A stretch of DNA of 23,971 nt, taken from NCBI GenBank assembly GCA_964625885.1, contig CAZVBM010000011.1:1-23971 (forward strand), given 5' to 3'. Positions 14,821-22,065 of the stretch are shown here, one piece after another (within the stretch, counting starts at the first letter, position 1; the number at the start of each line of letters is the position of its first letter). Made by a program: the position numbers and the translations under genes. The notes below the pieces were generated by a model. The model saw nothing but the letters and a program-made list of their open reading frames with translations. It was not told the DNA's origin and ran no database searches. This DNA comes from CAZRIZ01 sp964625885 (lineage in GTDB: Bacteria > Patescibacteriota > Saccharimonadia > Saccharimonadales > Saccharimonadaceae).

Positions 14821-14831
14821 TTCGCTACAAT
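14803..14831 (+). promoter_or_regulatory. hsp20 promoter embedded in CIRCE
   Basis: TTGACG (14803-14808) lies in the CIRCE spacer and TACAAT (14826-14831) follows after 17 nt, so bound HrcA would cover the -35 and block transcription. Confidence 0.85.
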
Positions 14832-14871
14832 AGAAGGCACTGAACCTAATTCAGGGAAAAGGAGAAGAATT

Positions 14872-15297
14872 ATGAATAAATTAGTACGTTTTGACCCTTT
14901 TACGGAGTTAGACGCCCTACAAAACCGCTTTTTTGGCGACGACTGGTTGACGCCGTCACGCATGATTAGCGCCCCCACGACTGATGTTTACACCAAAGAT
15001 GGCGCGATGACCATCGAAGTGCATTTACCGGATTTTGCCGACGAAGACATCAACATCGAAGTTGACGGCAATGACTTGATTATGCGCGCCGAGAAACACG
15101 AACGCGAAGAAGATAAGGGCAAGCGCTACATCGTCCGCGAGAGTAGCAGTAGCTTCTATCGTCGTATTCAACTACCAGAACGCGCCAATGTTGACAAAAT
15201 TAACGCCGACATGGAAGGCGGAGTTCTGACCGTCAAGGTGCCACTAACACCAGTGCCAGAACCAAAACGCATTGCAGTTAAAAAGTCGAAGAAATAA
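14872..15297 (+). CDS. Hsp20/alpha-crystallin small heat-shock protein
   Basis: The 141-aa ATP-independent holdase binds unfolding proteins. N-terminal F-D-P-F-T-E-L-D-A-L-Q-N-R-F-F, then the alpha-crystallin domain (residues ~38-130). The domain includes P-T-T-D-V-Y, V-H-L-P-D-F-A-D-E-D-I-N-I-E-V-D-G-N-D-L, F-Y-R-R-I-Q-L-P-E and the closing G-G-V-L-T-V-K-V-P. A short basic C-terminal tail holds an I-A-V triad in place of the I-x-I motif. Start has AAGGAG 7 nt upstream. Regulated by CIRCE/HrcA, as the operator shows directly. Monocistronic, followed by a hairpin terminator. Confidence 0.96.
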   Translation: MNKLVRFDPFTELDALQNRFFGDDWLTPSRMISAPTTDVYTKDGAMTIEVHLPDFADEDINIEVDGNDLIMRAEKHEREEDKGKRYIVRESSSSFYRRIQLPERANVDKINADMEGGVLTVKVPLTPVPEPKRIAVKKSKK

Positions 15298-15312
15298 ACT
15301 CTAGTTCATACC

Positions 15313-15346
15313 AGAAAAGAGCCGCCCAAGTTAAGGGCGGTTCTTT
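15313..15346 (+). terminator. Rho-independent terminator after hsp20
   Basis: AAAGAGCCGCCC pairs with GGGCGGTTCTTT around a 7-nt loop, followed by a short T tract. Confidence 0.88.
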
Positions 15347-15371
15347 TGTGTTTAACTAGCCGTCAATCTAC

Positions 15372-15400
15372 TTGACAAAATCCGCTCTTTGCTATATAAT
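15372..15400 (+). promoter_or_regulatory. Perfect-consensus sigma70 promoter for the 164-aa membrane protein
   Basis: TTGACA (15372-15377), exactly 17 nt, TATAAT (15395-15400). The leader of about 70 nt ends in AAGGAGG 9 nt before the ATG at 15479. It is the strongest-looking promoter in the window. Confidence 0.9.
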
Positions 15401-15478
15401 AGAAAGCGACTTTGATTTAGGATTTTGATCTTTTTGACTATTCTTAATCAACGATCTTTGAAAAGGAGGATTTATTTT

Positions 15479-15973
15479 ATGCCCATAGAGAACATTCGTA
15501 TACCAGAAGAGCTGGTGCCAAGTGTCGCAACCACTGCTATGTCCTGGGTGCTATACATCCTGATAGCAGCCCACATCGTGCTACTAGTCTACCTAGCGAC
15601 CCGAGAAATCAAGAACCGGGATGCTGTCCAAAAATGGCTATGGGGCCTGGTTATTGGACTGCTATTCCTATCCTTTCCTCTCGCCATTCGCTACCCACAG
15701 CTCTCACTCCTCAAGTTTTGGGGTCGATACTTCGCCTGGTGGCTTAGCTACATCCTTATAGGAACATCCACCCTGACTCTTGTGGTTGCTATTTGTGTCT
15801 TGGTAGAAAGAATTATATGGCCAATATTTAATATAGCAATTCTGCGATGGGTGTGGAGACTGCCCCGACGCTATGCGTGGGGCATGATACTGGGCGTTAT
15901 TGCAATAGTATTCAGCCTCTACGCAGCAACCAAAATAGCTATCAACTACCCACTACCATGGCCCTGGTGGTAA
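15479..15973 (+). CDS. Hypothetical four-helix membrane protein
   Basis: The 164-aa protein begins M-P-I-E-N-I-R-I-P-E-E-L. ATG 15479 is chosen for AAGGAGG just upstream; a TTG further up would place the start inside the leader. Helices lie at about residues 18-40 (S-W-V-L-Y-I-L-I-A-A), 52-70, 84-112 and 131-152, with Arg/Trp-rich connectors (R-W-V-W-R-L-P-R-R-Y). It ends P-L-P-W-P-W-W. The helix pattern loosely recalls the membrane segment preceding some calcineurin-like phosphoesterases, but there is no catalytic part, and this likeness is weak. Not recognised. Codon use looks somewhat different from neighbours (more CTA/CTC, CGA). Its very strong promoter suggests an abundant product. Confidence 0.65.
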   Translation: MPIENIRIPEELVPSVATTAMSWVLYILIAAHIVLLVYLATREIKNRDAVQKWLWGLVIGLLFLSFPLAIRYPQLSLLKFWGRYFAWWLSYILIGTSTLTLVVAICVLVERIIWPIFNIAILRWVWRLPRRYAWGMILGVIAIVFSLYAATKIAINYPLPWPWW

Positions 15974-15984
15974 CCCCCTCCTTC

Positions 15985-16006
15985 CCCGCTTCAAGCGGGG
16001 TTTTAA
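15985..16006 (+). terminator. Terminator between the 164-aa protein and mgtE
   Basis: CCCCGCT and AGCGGGG around a 3-nt loop followed by TTTT, placed between convergent genes. Confidence 0.8.
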
Positions 16007-16984
16007 TTATCTAATTATAATGGTCGCGAATATGAAATAAATAATAACACTTAGAATATCCTGTAAAGCCGTAGCCAATGGCCCACTGCCCAGCGCAGGA
16101 TCCTTACCAAGTTTTTTGAGCACAATCGGGATGACTGCCGCTAGGACAGAAGCGATAGTGCTAGCACACAAAAGCGATAAACCCACCACCAAACCAATTT
16201 TAGCCGAGTGGCCAACCATCACCGCTCCAATGCCGCTAAACACACCCAGAACCATGCCGACCAGGACACCGGTCACTAGCTCACGCCAAATATATTTCTT
16301 AAAAGACAACTTAAACAAAGCCAGCGAGCGGACTGCAATCGCTTCGGCTTGTGTGCCAACTGAATCAGCAATATAAGCCACAACCGGCACAAAATAAGCT
16401 AGCGCCACATTTGACGAAAGAGTCTCTTCAAATAAACTCGAGATCATACCTAGTCCCAACCCAGCGACCGCCCCAAACATCAACCACGGCAACCGCGAAC
16501 GTAAAATCGAACCATAACTCATGGCTGCACTCTTGAATAAGTTACCGCCGTGGCTATGCACACCAGAAACCATCATCGCCTCGTCAACATGTTCAACATG
16601 CATTACCTTAATCAGTCGATTAGGCGGAATCGCCCCCAAAAAAGTCTTATCATGATCAAGCACTGGCACCACACTCACCCCCTCGCGTACCGCAAGTATC
16701 ACTGCCTTAGACTGATCATCATAAGCTGAAACCACCGCCTTAGGCTTAAACATCACCTGGCTAACCGGAACCTCCAAATCCTCCTTTGGGACTTTAATTA
16801 GATTAATCATACCCAATAGCCTTTTTGAATTATCAAGCACAAACACGAAGTGCATTGACCAGCTACCACGGTCAAATTTTTTAATTACGTCACCTAATAA
16901 ATCACCTGGATTAACAGTCAATAGCTTAGTTGAAATCAACCGGCCAGCTGAATCTTTGGGGAATTTTTGCTCTGAATTGTCCAT
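16007..16984 (-). CDS. mgtE: MgtE-type Mg2+ transporter lacking the N-terminal MgtE_N domain
   Basis: The 325-aa protein is shorter than the usual ~450. It begins directly with two CBS domains (residues ~14-70 and ~74-130) and continues into the MgtE membrane domain (~165-325, five helices). A-D-S-V-G-T-Q-A-E-A-I-A-V-R corresponds to the family's G-N-x-G-x-Q-x-x-x-x-x-x-R motif. K-L-G-K-D-P-A-L-G-S-G-P-L-A-T-A-L-Q-D-I-L matches the pore/metal-binding helix. In full-length MgtE the N and CBS domains sense intracellular Mg2+ and gate the pore; here only CBS gating is possible. The ATG has no Shine-Dalgarno; TATAGT ends 6 nt upstream. Confidence 0.88.
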   Translation of the reverse strand: MDNSEQKFPKDSAGRLISTKLLTVNPGDLLGDVIKKFDRGSWSMHFVFVLDNSKRLLGMINLIKVPKEDLEVPVSQVMFKPKAVVSAYDDQSKAVILAVREGVSVVPVLDHDKTFLGAIPPNRLIKVMHVEHVDEAMMVSGVHSHGGNLFKSAAMSYGSILRSRLPWLMFGAVAGLGLGMISSLFEETLSSNVALAYFVPVVAYIADSVGTQAEAIAVRSLALFKLSFKKYIWRELVTGVLVGMVLGVFSGIGAVMVGHSAKIGLVVGLSLLCASTIASVLAAVIPIVLKKLGKDPALGSGPLATALQDILSVIIYFIFATIIIR

Positions 16985-16990
16985 ATCTTT

Positions 16991-16999
16991 ACTATATCA
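16991..16999 (-). promoter_or_regulatory. Extended -10 promoter of mgtE (leaderless)
   Basis: On the minus strand TGATATAGT (hexamer 16991-16996) ends 6 nt before the ATG. No convincing -35. Confidence 0.5.
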
Positions 17000-17030
17000 A
17001 AAACTAGCCAAGTTTTGTTAGAAAATTTGT

Positions 17031-17060
17031 TTGACTCAAACTATACACCCAGTGTATAGT
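17031..17060 (+). promoter_or_regulatory. padR operon promoter (leaderless)
   Basis: TTGACT (17031-17036), 18-nt spacer, TATAGT (17055-17060). The -10 ends 6 nt before the padR ATG at 17067. Confidence 0.65.
17040..17060 (+). promoter_or_regulatory. Palindromic operator, probable PadR binding site
   Basis: A perfect 9+9 inverted repeat, ACTATACAC and GTGTATAGT separated by CCA, fills the promoter spacer and contains the whole -10 box of the padR operon. PadR regulators commonly bind such dyads at their own promoter. The assignment to this PadR is inferred from position. Confidence 0.8.
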
Positions 17061-17066
17061 CAAATT

Positions 17067-17594
17067 ATGGAAGCAAAGTACGCCCTATTAGGATTTTTGG
17101 AACAAGAGTCAAATTACGGCTACGAACTCAAAAAGCTCTACGACAAATTTTTTGGTCACGATAAGCCAATTTTGTCGGGGCAAATCTATTCAACTCTATC
17201 GCGACTAGAACGCGACGGACAAGTTGTCGAAATCAAGTCAAAAGAAAACAGCGGTGGTCCCGCGCGAGTCAAATATTCTATCACCAACATTGGTTTGGAG
17301 GTCTTTGAGAATTGGCTACAAGAACCCGAAGCCCCAGCCCCACAGCTCCAAGCCACACTTTACGTTAAGACTGTTTTGGCTCTGCTCCGCGGTGACGAAA
17401 CAGCGGTGTTTTTGGACCGCCAAAAACATGCCCACATCGAGCGAATGCGTAATTTGACTCGGCAGAGAAAAGACGCTGATATTGCCAGTAAGTTATTAAT
17501 TGACCACGCCATTTTTCACTTAGAGGCTGACATTCGTTGGATCAACCTAACCGAAAGCCGTTTAACAATTTTAAAAAAGGAGCTAAGCTTATGA
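17067..17594 (+). CDS. PadR-family transcriptional regulator
   Basis: The 175-aa repressor starts M-E-A-K-Y-A-L-L-G-F-L. The ATG at 17031 lies in the promoter -35 and is rejected. The winged helix occupies ~1-85: Y-A-L-L-G-F-L then Y-G-Y-E-L-K, I-L-S-G-Q-I-Y-S-T-L-S-R-L-E-R-D-G-Q-V (recognition helix) and the wing R-V-K-Y-S-I-T. The C-terminal ~90 residues are the PadR dimerisation helices (Vir_C-like). It is first in a padR-ATPase-permease operon, with ATGA overlap to the ATPase. PadR proteins paired with ABC exporters usually respond to toxic peptides or drugs. No Shine-Dalgarno; predicted leaderless and self-regulated. Confidence 0.92.
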   Translation: MEAKYALLGFLEQESNYGYELKKLYDKFFGHDKPILSGQIYSTLSRLERDGQVVEIKSKENSGGPARVKYSITNIGLEVFENWLQEPEAPAPQLQATLYVKTVLALLRGDETAVFLDRQKHAHIERMRNLTRQRKDADIASKLLIDHAIFHLEADIRWINLTESRLTILKKELSL

Positions 17595-18262
17595 GCCCAA
17601 TCTTGCAAGCAAAGAATATTCATAAAATTTTTAACAATAAAACCGAAGCTCTGCGCGGTGCAAGTATTCAGATTGAGCAAGGTGAAATCGTGGCAATTAT
17701 GGGACCAAGTGGTTCGGGTAAATCTACGTTATTACATTGCCTAGCGGGTATATTGAAACCAACTAGCGGACAAGCGATTTTTGACGGTCAGGATATTGCC
17801 AAATGGTCGGACGCTAAGCGTAACAAACTGCGCCGCAAAAACTTTGGTTTTGTGTTTCAATTTAGCCAACTCGTACCCGAACTAACCGCCGCGGACAACG
17901 TTGCTTTGTCACTGTTAATCAACGGCGTGAAAAAAGCCGAAGCTTACGAAAAAGCTCATGAGTGGCTGAAAAAAGTTGGAGTTGAAGAGTTGGCCGAACA
18001 GATTCCAGGCGAAATGTCGGGTGGTCAAACTCAGCGCGTAGCCGTAGCCCGCGCCATGGCAATCAGCCCCAAAGTATTATTTGCTGACGAGCCAACTGGC
18101 AGTCTTGATTCGATTAATTCCGAAAAAATTATGAATTTAATCGTCGATACCGCCAGAGAGAATGGTACGACCGTGGTAATGGTAACTCACGAACCGACCA
18201 TCGCCGCTTATGCCGACCGTGAAGTGATTGTTCGTGACGGCGTCGTGACGGAGGCGAAATAA
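17591..18262 (+). CDS. ABC transporter ATPase, LolD/MacB/BceA type
   Basis: The 223-aa cytoplasmic ATPase has Walker A G-P-S-G-S-G-K-S (38-45), Q-loop Q90, signature M-S-G-G-Q (142-146), Walker B V-L-F-A-D-E-P (162-168) and the switch H200. T-G-S-L-D after Walker B is typical of the class that drives FtsX-like permeases. All catalytic residues are present. The ATG 17591 has AAGGAG 7 nt upstream and overlaps the padR stop (ATGA); a longer upstream frame is not used. It ends in a TAATG overlap with the permease, so the two form one coupled transporter. Confidence 0.95.
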   Translation: MSPILQAKNIHKIFNNKTEALRGASIQIEQGEIVAIMGPSGSGKSTLLHCLAGILKPTSGQAIFDGQDIAKWSDAKRNKLRRKNFGFVFQFSQLVPELTAADNVALSLLINGVKKAEAYEKAHEWLKKVGVEELAEQIPGEMSGGQTQRVAVARAMAISPKVLFADEPTGSLDSINSEKIMNLIVDTARENGTTVVMVTHEPTIAAYADREVIVRDGVVTEAK

Positions 18263-20586
18263 TGTCGCTTGGTCTACTTTTTCTGAAGCGCACCGACCGT
18301 CAAGGCTGGTTTCGTATTATAACTACCGTATTTGCCATTACCCTTGCGACTGCAGTGATGCTCTCAACTATTGCCATGGGCGAAGCGATGACTCGTGGTC
18401 AAACTCGTGGCCAAATTTTAACAGCACCATACCACAATGAGTATCGCTCCAAAAAGACGGTTGATATACAAGCTGACGAGCTGGTGCTTTATCGCTATTA
18501 CGGTTACGGTGAAACCAACAGCAAAAACGCTATCATCGAAATTGGCATGCGACAGCTAACACCCAAGGCACCATTTCTGCCTGGTATGAAGCGCGCGCCG
18601 GCTCAAGACGAAGTGTTTGTTTCGACCGCCTTAGCCAATCGCATCAAGCAAGAGCCTGAATTAAAAGATTATTTTGCTAATTTAAAAATTGTCGAGAATG
18701 TACCTAACAAAATCCTACCCTCGCCCGACACCCTGCTAGCGTTGTCATATTTACCACAGGAAGCGATCGATCAAAACGCCACGACTAATTTGGCCTTCAT
18801 GACCCAAGAACAGATCGACAATTATAAGCCAGCTATTAACGCCAAAATAACTATGATTATTCGAGTATTTATGGTGCTTTGTGGGCTAGGGCTAATTTTT
18901 CCACTATTAATTTTAGTCACATCCGCTACGCGAATTGGCGTCTTGCAGCGCCAACGCCGCTATGCTGCCCTAAGCCTAGTTGGCACCTCCAAAGGCCAAA
19001 TCAACCGCATTTTGATTGCCGAATCACTATCAGCCGGGGCGATTGGCGTATTACTTGGCTCAGTGCTTTATGCTATTATCCGTCGCACCTTACTGGTCAA
19101 TTTAGACCTGGCCAACAATTCGGGACGGTTTTTCTTAGAAGATATTACCGTCACGCCACTTGCTTATCTGGGGACGATTGGACTGATCGCCCTACTAATC
19201 GTCGGCATCAACTGGTGGGCAATGCGTAAAGTTAAGACCTCGCCACTTGGCGTTATGAAAGAGCAAAAGCTTCAACAAAAACCTGGCGTTTGGCGACTAT
19301 TACCACTAACTGTGGCGATTGGCGTATTAGCCTATATCAAACTACACCTCAAAGGCCCAGATTGGACCAATAGCAATACCGAGACTTTTTTGCTCGTGAT
19401 TGCTATTACCTTTACTTTAATGATGGTTGGTCTACTACTAGCCGGCTCGTACCTGACTTACCTATTTAGCTTAATATTTAATAAATTAGCCAGAGAAACA
19501 GTCGGCATCATGAGCTCAAAGCGTCTGAAAGTTTTTCCTAAAGCGATCTTCTCGAGCGTATCTGGCGTGGTGCTAGCAATTTTTGTTGGCAGCTTTTTTA
19601 TCACCGCCATCGAATCGGCTAAGCTCACCACTTACAAACTTTTCGACGAGGAGAGAGAAAGTTATCTCGCCACCACGGAAAGTATCTTGTCCGATTCCAC
19701 CATCTCTTTTTCGTCGCTAAGTAGCTCCGACAAAGAGGTTGACTTAAAGAAGTTAAGCGAACAGTTGCTAGAAAATCCGGAGCTAAAATCGTTAGTTTGG
19801 CGAGTTCACGGCGTACGCTTTTACGGCAGCGAGCAAAGCGGCTTCGTAGGCGAGGCTTATACTTGCCAGGACCTAAGCCAATACACTACATTAAAGTGCT
19901 CAGACAACTTATCAGCTAACGATTGGGTCATAATCAAGAGAGATTACAATACCGAAACCAATACCTCAACTGTCGATTTAGTGCCAATCAAGCCAGAAGA
20001 TATGAAAAATGTGAGTAAACAATTTTACAATTTAACCTACTACTTTAAAAGCTCGGCTGATTTAAAGAGGGCCAAAACTCTGATTGTCAACTACCTAGCC
20101 AACCGCGCTCGGCAAACTGGCGAGCAAATTCTCATCGCCGTATTTGATCAGCAAGACCTAGCTGGCATATCCTATCTATTTGATAACTTCGGCAATCTAA
20201 TCGACATGGTTTATGTCGGCACAATGGCCACAATTCTAATCGGTGGTTTTAGTCTAGCCATCGCTACAATCGGTGGATTCTTTGAGCGCAAGCATTCATT
20301 TGCTAACTTGCGACTAATGGGCGTCGACATCAAAACACTCAATCGAGTAGTTTTGGTAGAATCAATCATACCACTGGTTTTAGCGAGTATCGTAGCTTTA
20401 ATAGCTGGAATTGGCATGGCCTGGATAGTCATAGGTTTGATGGTGCGCAACCTGCACATCGCCCTACCCGAACCAAGCTACTTTGTCATGACCGCCCTAT
20501 CGCTAATTGTCAGCTTGTTAATTGTGGTGACAATTTTACCAATCCTAAAACGCATCACTAGCCTAGAAGAAAACCGCACTGAATAG
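18262..20586 (+). CDS. FtsX/MacB-like ABC transporter permease (ten-helix)
   Basis: The 774-aa permease partners the preceding ATPase. Helix 1 (~17-40) is followed by an extracytoplasmic domain (~45-190), helices 2-4 (~197-320, with the FtsX segment R-R-Y-A-A-L-S-L-V-G-T-S) and helices 5-7 (~345-455). A second extracytoplasmic domain follows (~460-650), then helices 8-10 (~652-765, second FtsX segment with F-A-N-L-R-L-M-G-V-D). This duplicated arrangement resembles BceB/SalY/VexF-type exporters more than four-helix MacB. No membrane-fusion adaptor gene is adjacent, as expected without an outer membrane. Likely role: export or detoxification of envelope-targeting peptides or lipoprotein handling; substrate unknown. 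Confidence 0.88.
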   Translation: MSLGLLFLKRTDRQGWFRIITTVFAITLATAVMLSTIAMGEAMTRGQTRGQILTAPYHNEYRSKKTVDIQADELVLYRYYGYGETNSKNAIIEIGMRQLTPKAPFLPGMKRAPAQDEVFVSTALANRIKQEPELKDYFANLKIVENVPNKILPSPDTLLALSYLPQEAIDQNATTNLAFMTQEQIDNYKPAINAKITMIIRVFMVLCGLGLIFPLLILVTSATRIGVLQRQRRYAALSLVGTSKGQINRILIAESLSAGAIGVLLGSVLYAIIRRTLLVNLDLANNSGRFFLEDITVTPLAYLGTIGLIALLIVGINWWAMRKVKTSPLGVMKEQKLQQKPGVWRLLPLTVAIGVLAYIKLHLKGPDWTNSNTETFLLVIAITFTLMMVGLLLAGSYLTYLFSLIFNKLARETVGIMSSKRLKVFPKAIFSSVSGVVLAIFVGSFFITAIESAKLTTYKLFDEERESYLATTESILSDSTISFSSLSSSDKEVDLKKLSEQLLENPELKSLVWRVHGVRFYGSEQSGFVGEAYTCQDLSQYTTLKCSDNLSANDWVIIKRDYNTETNTSTVDLVPIKPEDMKNVSKQFYNLTYYFKSSADLKRAKTLIVNYLANRARQTGEQILIAVFDQQDLAGISYLFDNFGNLIDMVYVGTMATILIGGFSLAIATIGGFFERKHSFANLRLMGVDIKTLNRVVLVESIIPLVLASIVALIAGIGMAWIVIGLMVRNLHIALPEPSYFVMTALSLIVSLLIVVTILPILKRITSLEENRTE

Positions 20587-20590
20587 AAAC

Positions 20591-20599
20591 TGCTAAAAT
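20591..20599 (+). promoter_or_regulatory. Extended -10 promoter of the dacA-like gene (leaderless)
   Basis: TGCTAAAAT (hexamer 20594-20599) ends 6 nt before the ATG at 20606. No Shine-Dalgarno and no good -35. Confidence 0.5.
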
Positions 20600-20605
20600 G
20601 ATAAT

Positions 20606-21586
20606 ATGACCAGGTTGCAAATAAAAGCTAAGTCCAAATCTAAACACCGGCTAGCTTGGTTAATACTACTGCCGATTTTAGCCACCTCTTTACTGGGACT
20701 ATTGCGATCCGATAAATTGATCGTTCATACCAGTCGATATTTAGGCATTGAACCAGAAGTCATCACCAGCCCTTATCGTCCTGCTCCACCAGCTTGGGCA
20801 GTCGCAGCCGATAAGTATCACAGCAAAAACATCATCGTTTATGATTTGACTAGAAAACAAGTTCTATTTCGTAAAGATATTGACGCGCCAGTCCCAATGG
20901 CGTCACTGACTAAAATCATGACGACGATTTTAGCTATCGAAAAGCTTCCCGATTTAAACACCATGGGCGTAATCAAAACCGCCACAATCAATCAAATGGC
21001 CGCGCGCAACGCATCAATGGCCGGATTCTCGGCTGGTGAAAAAGTAAAATACATCGATTTACTTTATGGCGTTATGCTGCCGAGCGGCGGAGAAGCCTCG
21101 TTGACAATAGCCGAAGCGGTGGCTGGCAATGAATCGGAGTTCGTGGCAATGATGAACGCTCGCGCCCAAGAGCTCGGACTGACCAAGACCAGCTTTACCA
21201 ACGCAACTGGACTAGACGCTGATAATCAACGATCGAGTGCACGCGATTTAGTGCGACTATTACGACATGCCCTAAAAAATCTAACCTTTCGACAAATTTT
21301 TACCACCAAAGAACACCAAACTAGCTCCACTAATTATCATTCTCGTGGAATAAAACTTAAACACAGTATTTTAGGCGGGATATTATCCAACGAACAAACG
21401 GGCTTTCAAATCATCGGCGGCAAATCCGGCACCACTCACGCCGCTGGACTATGCTGGGCGACACTAACGCAAAAAAATGGCCGAGAATTTTTGGTCATCA
21501 CACTCGGCGCTCCGCTTGACAACTTGTATAGGCCAACTCTTTACCAAAAGGACGATTTACTGTCGATTATGCAGACTATTAACTAG
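20606..21586 (+). CDS. D-alanyl-D-alanine carboxypeptidase (PBP5/DacA-like, peptidase S11)
   Basis: The 326-aa serine peptidase has a basic N-terminus and signal anchor (residues ~15-33), then the S11 domain. The nucleophile motif S-x-x-K is S-L-T-K (100-103). The usual S-x-N appears as P-S-G-G-E (159-163), lacking the Asn at the expected place. The K-T-G motif is K-S-G-T (273-276). F-T-N-A-T-G-L-D and the S-A-R-D-L segment are also family-typical. It lacks the C-terminal beta domain and amphipathic anchor of E. coli PBP5, which is usual for short forms. It should remove terminal D-Ala from peptidoglycan pentapeptides, complementing the VanY-type enzyme at 13913. Confidence 0.9.
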   Translation: MTRLQIKAKSKSKHRLAWLILLPILATSLLGLLRSDKLIVHTSRYLGIEPEVITSPYRPAPPAWAVAADKYHSKNIIVYDLTRKQVLFRKDIDAPVPMASLTKIMTTILAIEKLPDLNTMGVIKTATINQMAARNASMAGFSAGEKVKYIDLLYGVMLPSGGEASLTIAEAVAGNESEFVAMMNARAQELGLTKTSFTNATGLDADNQRSSARDLVRLLRHALKNLTFRQIFTTKEHQTSSTNYHSRGIKLKHSILGGILSNEQTGFQIIGGKSGTTHAAGLCWATLTQKNGREFLVITLGAPLDNLYRPTLYQKDDLLSIMQTIN

Positions 21587-21594
21587 TTTTCAGA

Positions 21595-21600
21595 TATAAT
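21595..21600 (+). promoter_or_regulatory. -10 element upstream of pspC-like gene
   Basis: TATAAT preceded by GA, 21 nt before the ATG, with a purine-rich AAGGAAAGGAAA between. No clear -35 at the right spacing. Confidence 0.45.
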
Positions 21601-21621
21601 ATTAAGGAAAGGAAATGTTAC

Positions 21622-22065
21622 ATGGCAAAAGTTAAAAAACTTTACCGTAGTGTCACCGACCATAAGTTGGCCGGTCTATGTGGGGGCTTGGCGGAATATT
21701 GGGATTATGATTCGACGATTATTAGAATTACATTTCTAGCACTAGTACTACTGTCAAAAGGCTTCTTTATTTGGCTTTATATCATTGGAGTTTTTCTAAT
21801 CCCTGAGAAAAACAAGCCCAGTATGGCTGACAAGGTATCCAGCCAGCCGTTTGAGAAGACGGTTGATGAATTTACTAGCGCCGCTCAACAGGCGCCAAAG
21901 TCACAACAGGGACTTTGGCTTGGCGTTGGCCTAATTGTTCTGGGCATTTTTGCACTAGTTCGACCTTTTCTACCTGACTGGCTAAAACTCGACCAGCTAC
22001 TTTTAGCAGTCGCACTGATCGCTGGCGGTGTATTGATTATTAAAAAACGAGAGGAGACAAAATGA
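21622..22065 (+). CDS. PspC-domain membrane protein
   Basis: The 147-aa protein starts with the PspC domain: K-K-L-Y-R-S-V-T-D-H-K-L-A-G-L-C-G-G-L-A-E-Y-W-D-Y-D, then a transmembrane helix ending W-L-Y-I-I-G-V-F-L-I-P. A polar linker follows, and then two further helices (~98-112 and ~122-140). PspC proteins sense or buffer envelope stress. It overlaps the next gene by ATGA, so the pair is translated together. The extra C-terminal helices resemble the LiaI/LiaF-type membrane segment in the partner gene. Confidence 0.88.
   Translation: MAKVKKLYRSVTDHKLAGLCGGLAEYWDYDSTIIRITFLALVLLSKGFFIWLYIIGVFLIPEKNKPSMADKVSSQPFEKTVDEFTSAAQQAPKSQQGLWLGVGLIVLGIFALVRPFLPDWLKLDQLLLAVALIAGGVLIIKKREETK

Noticed and set aside
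17031..17066. padR start at ATG 17031
   Set aside because: That ATG overlaps the -35 box, and the added residues precede the conserved Y-A-L-L-G-F-L start of PadR domains.
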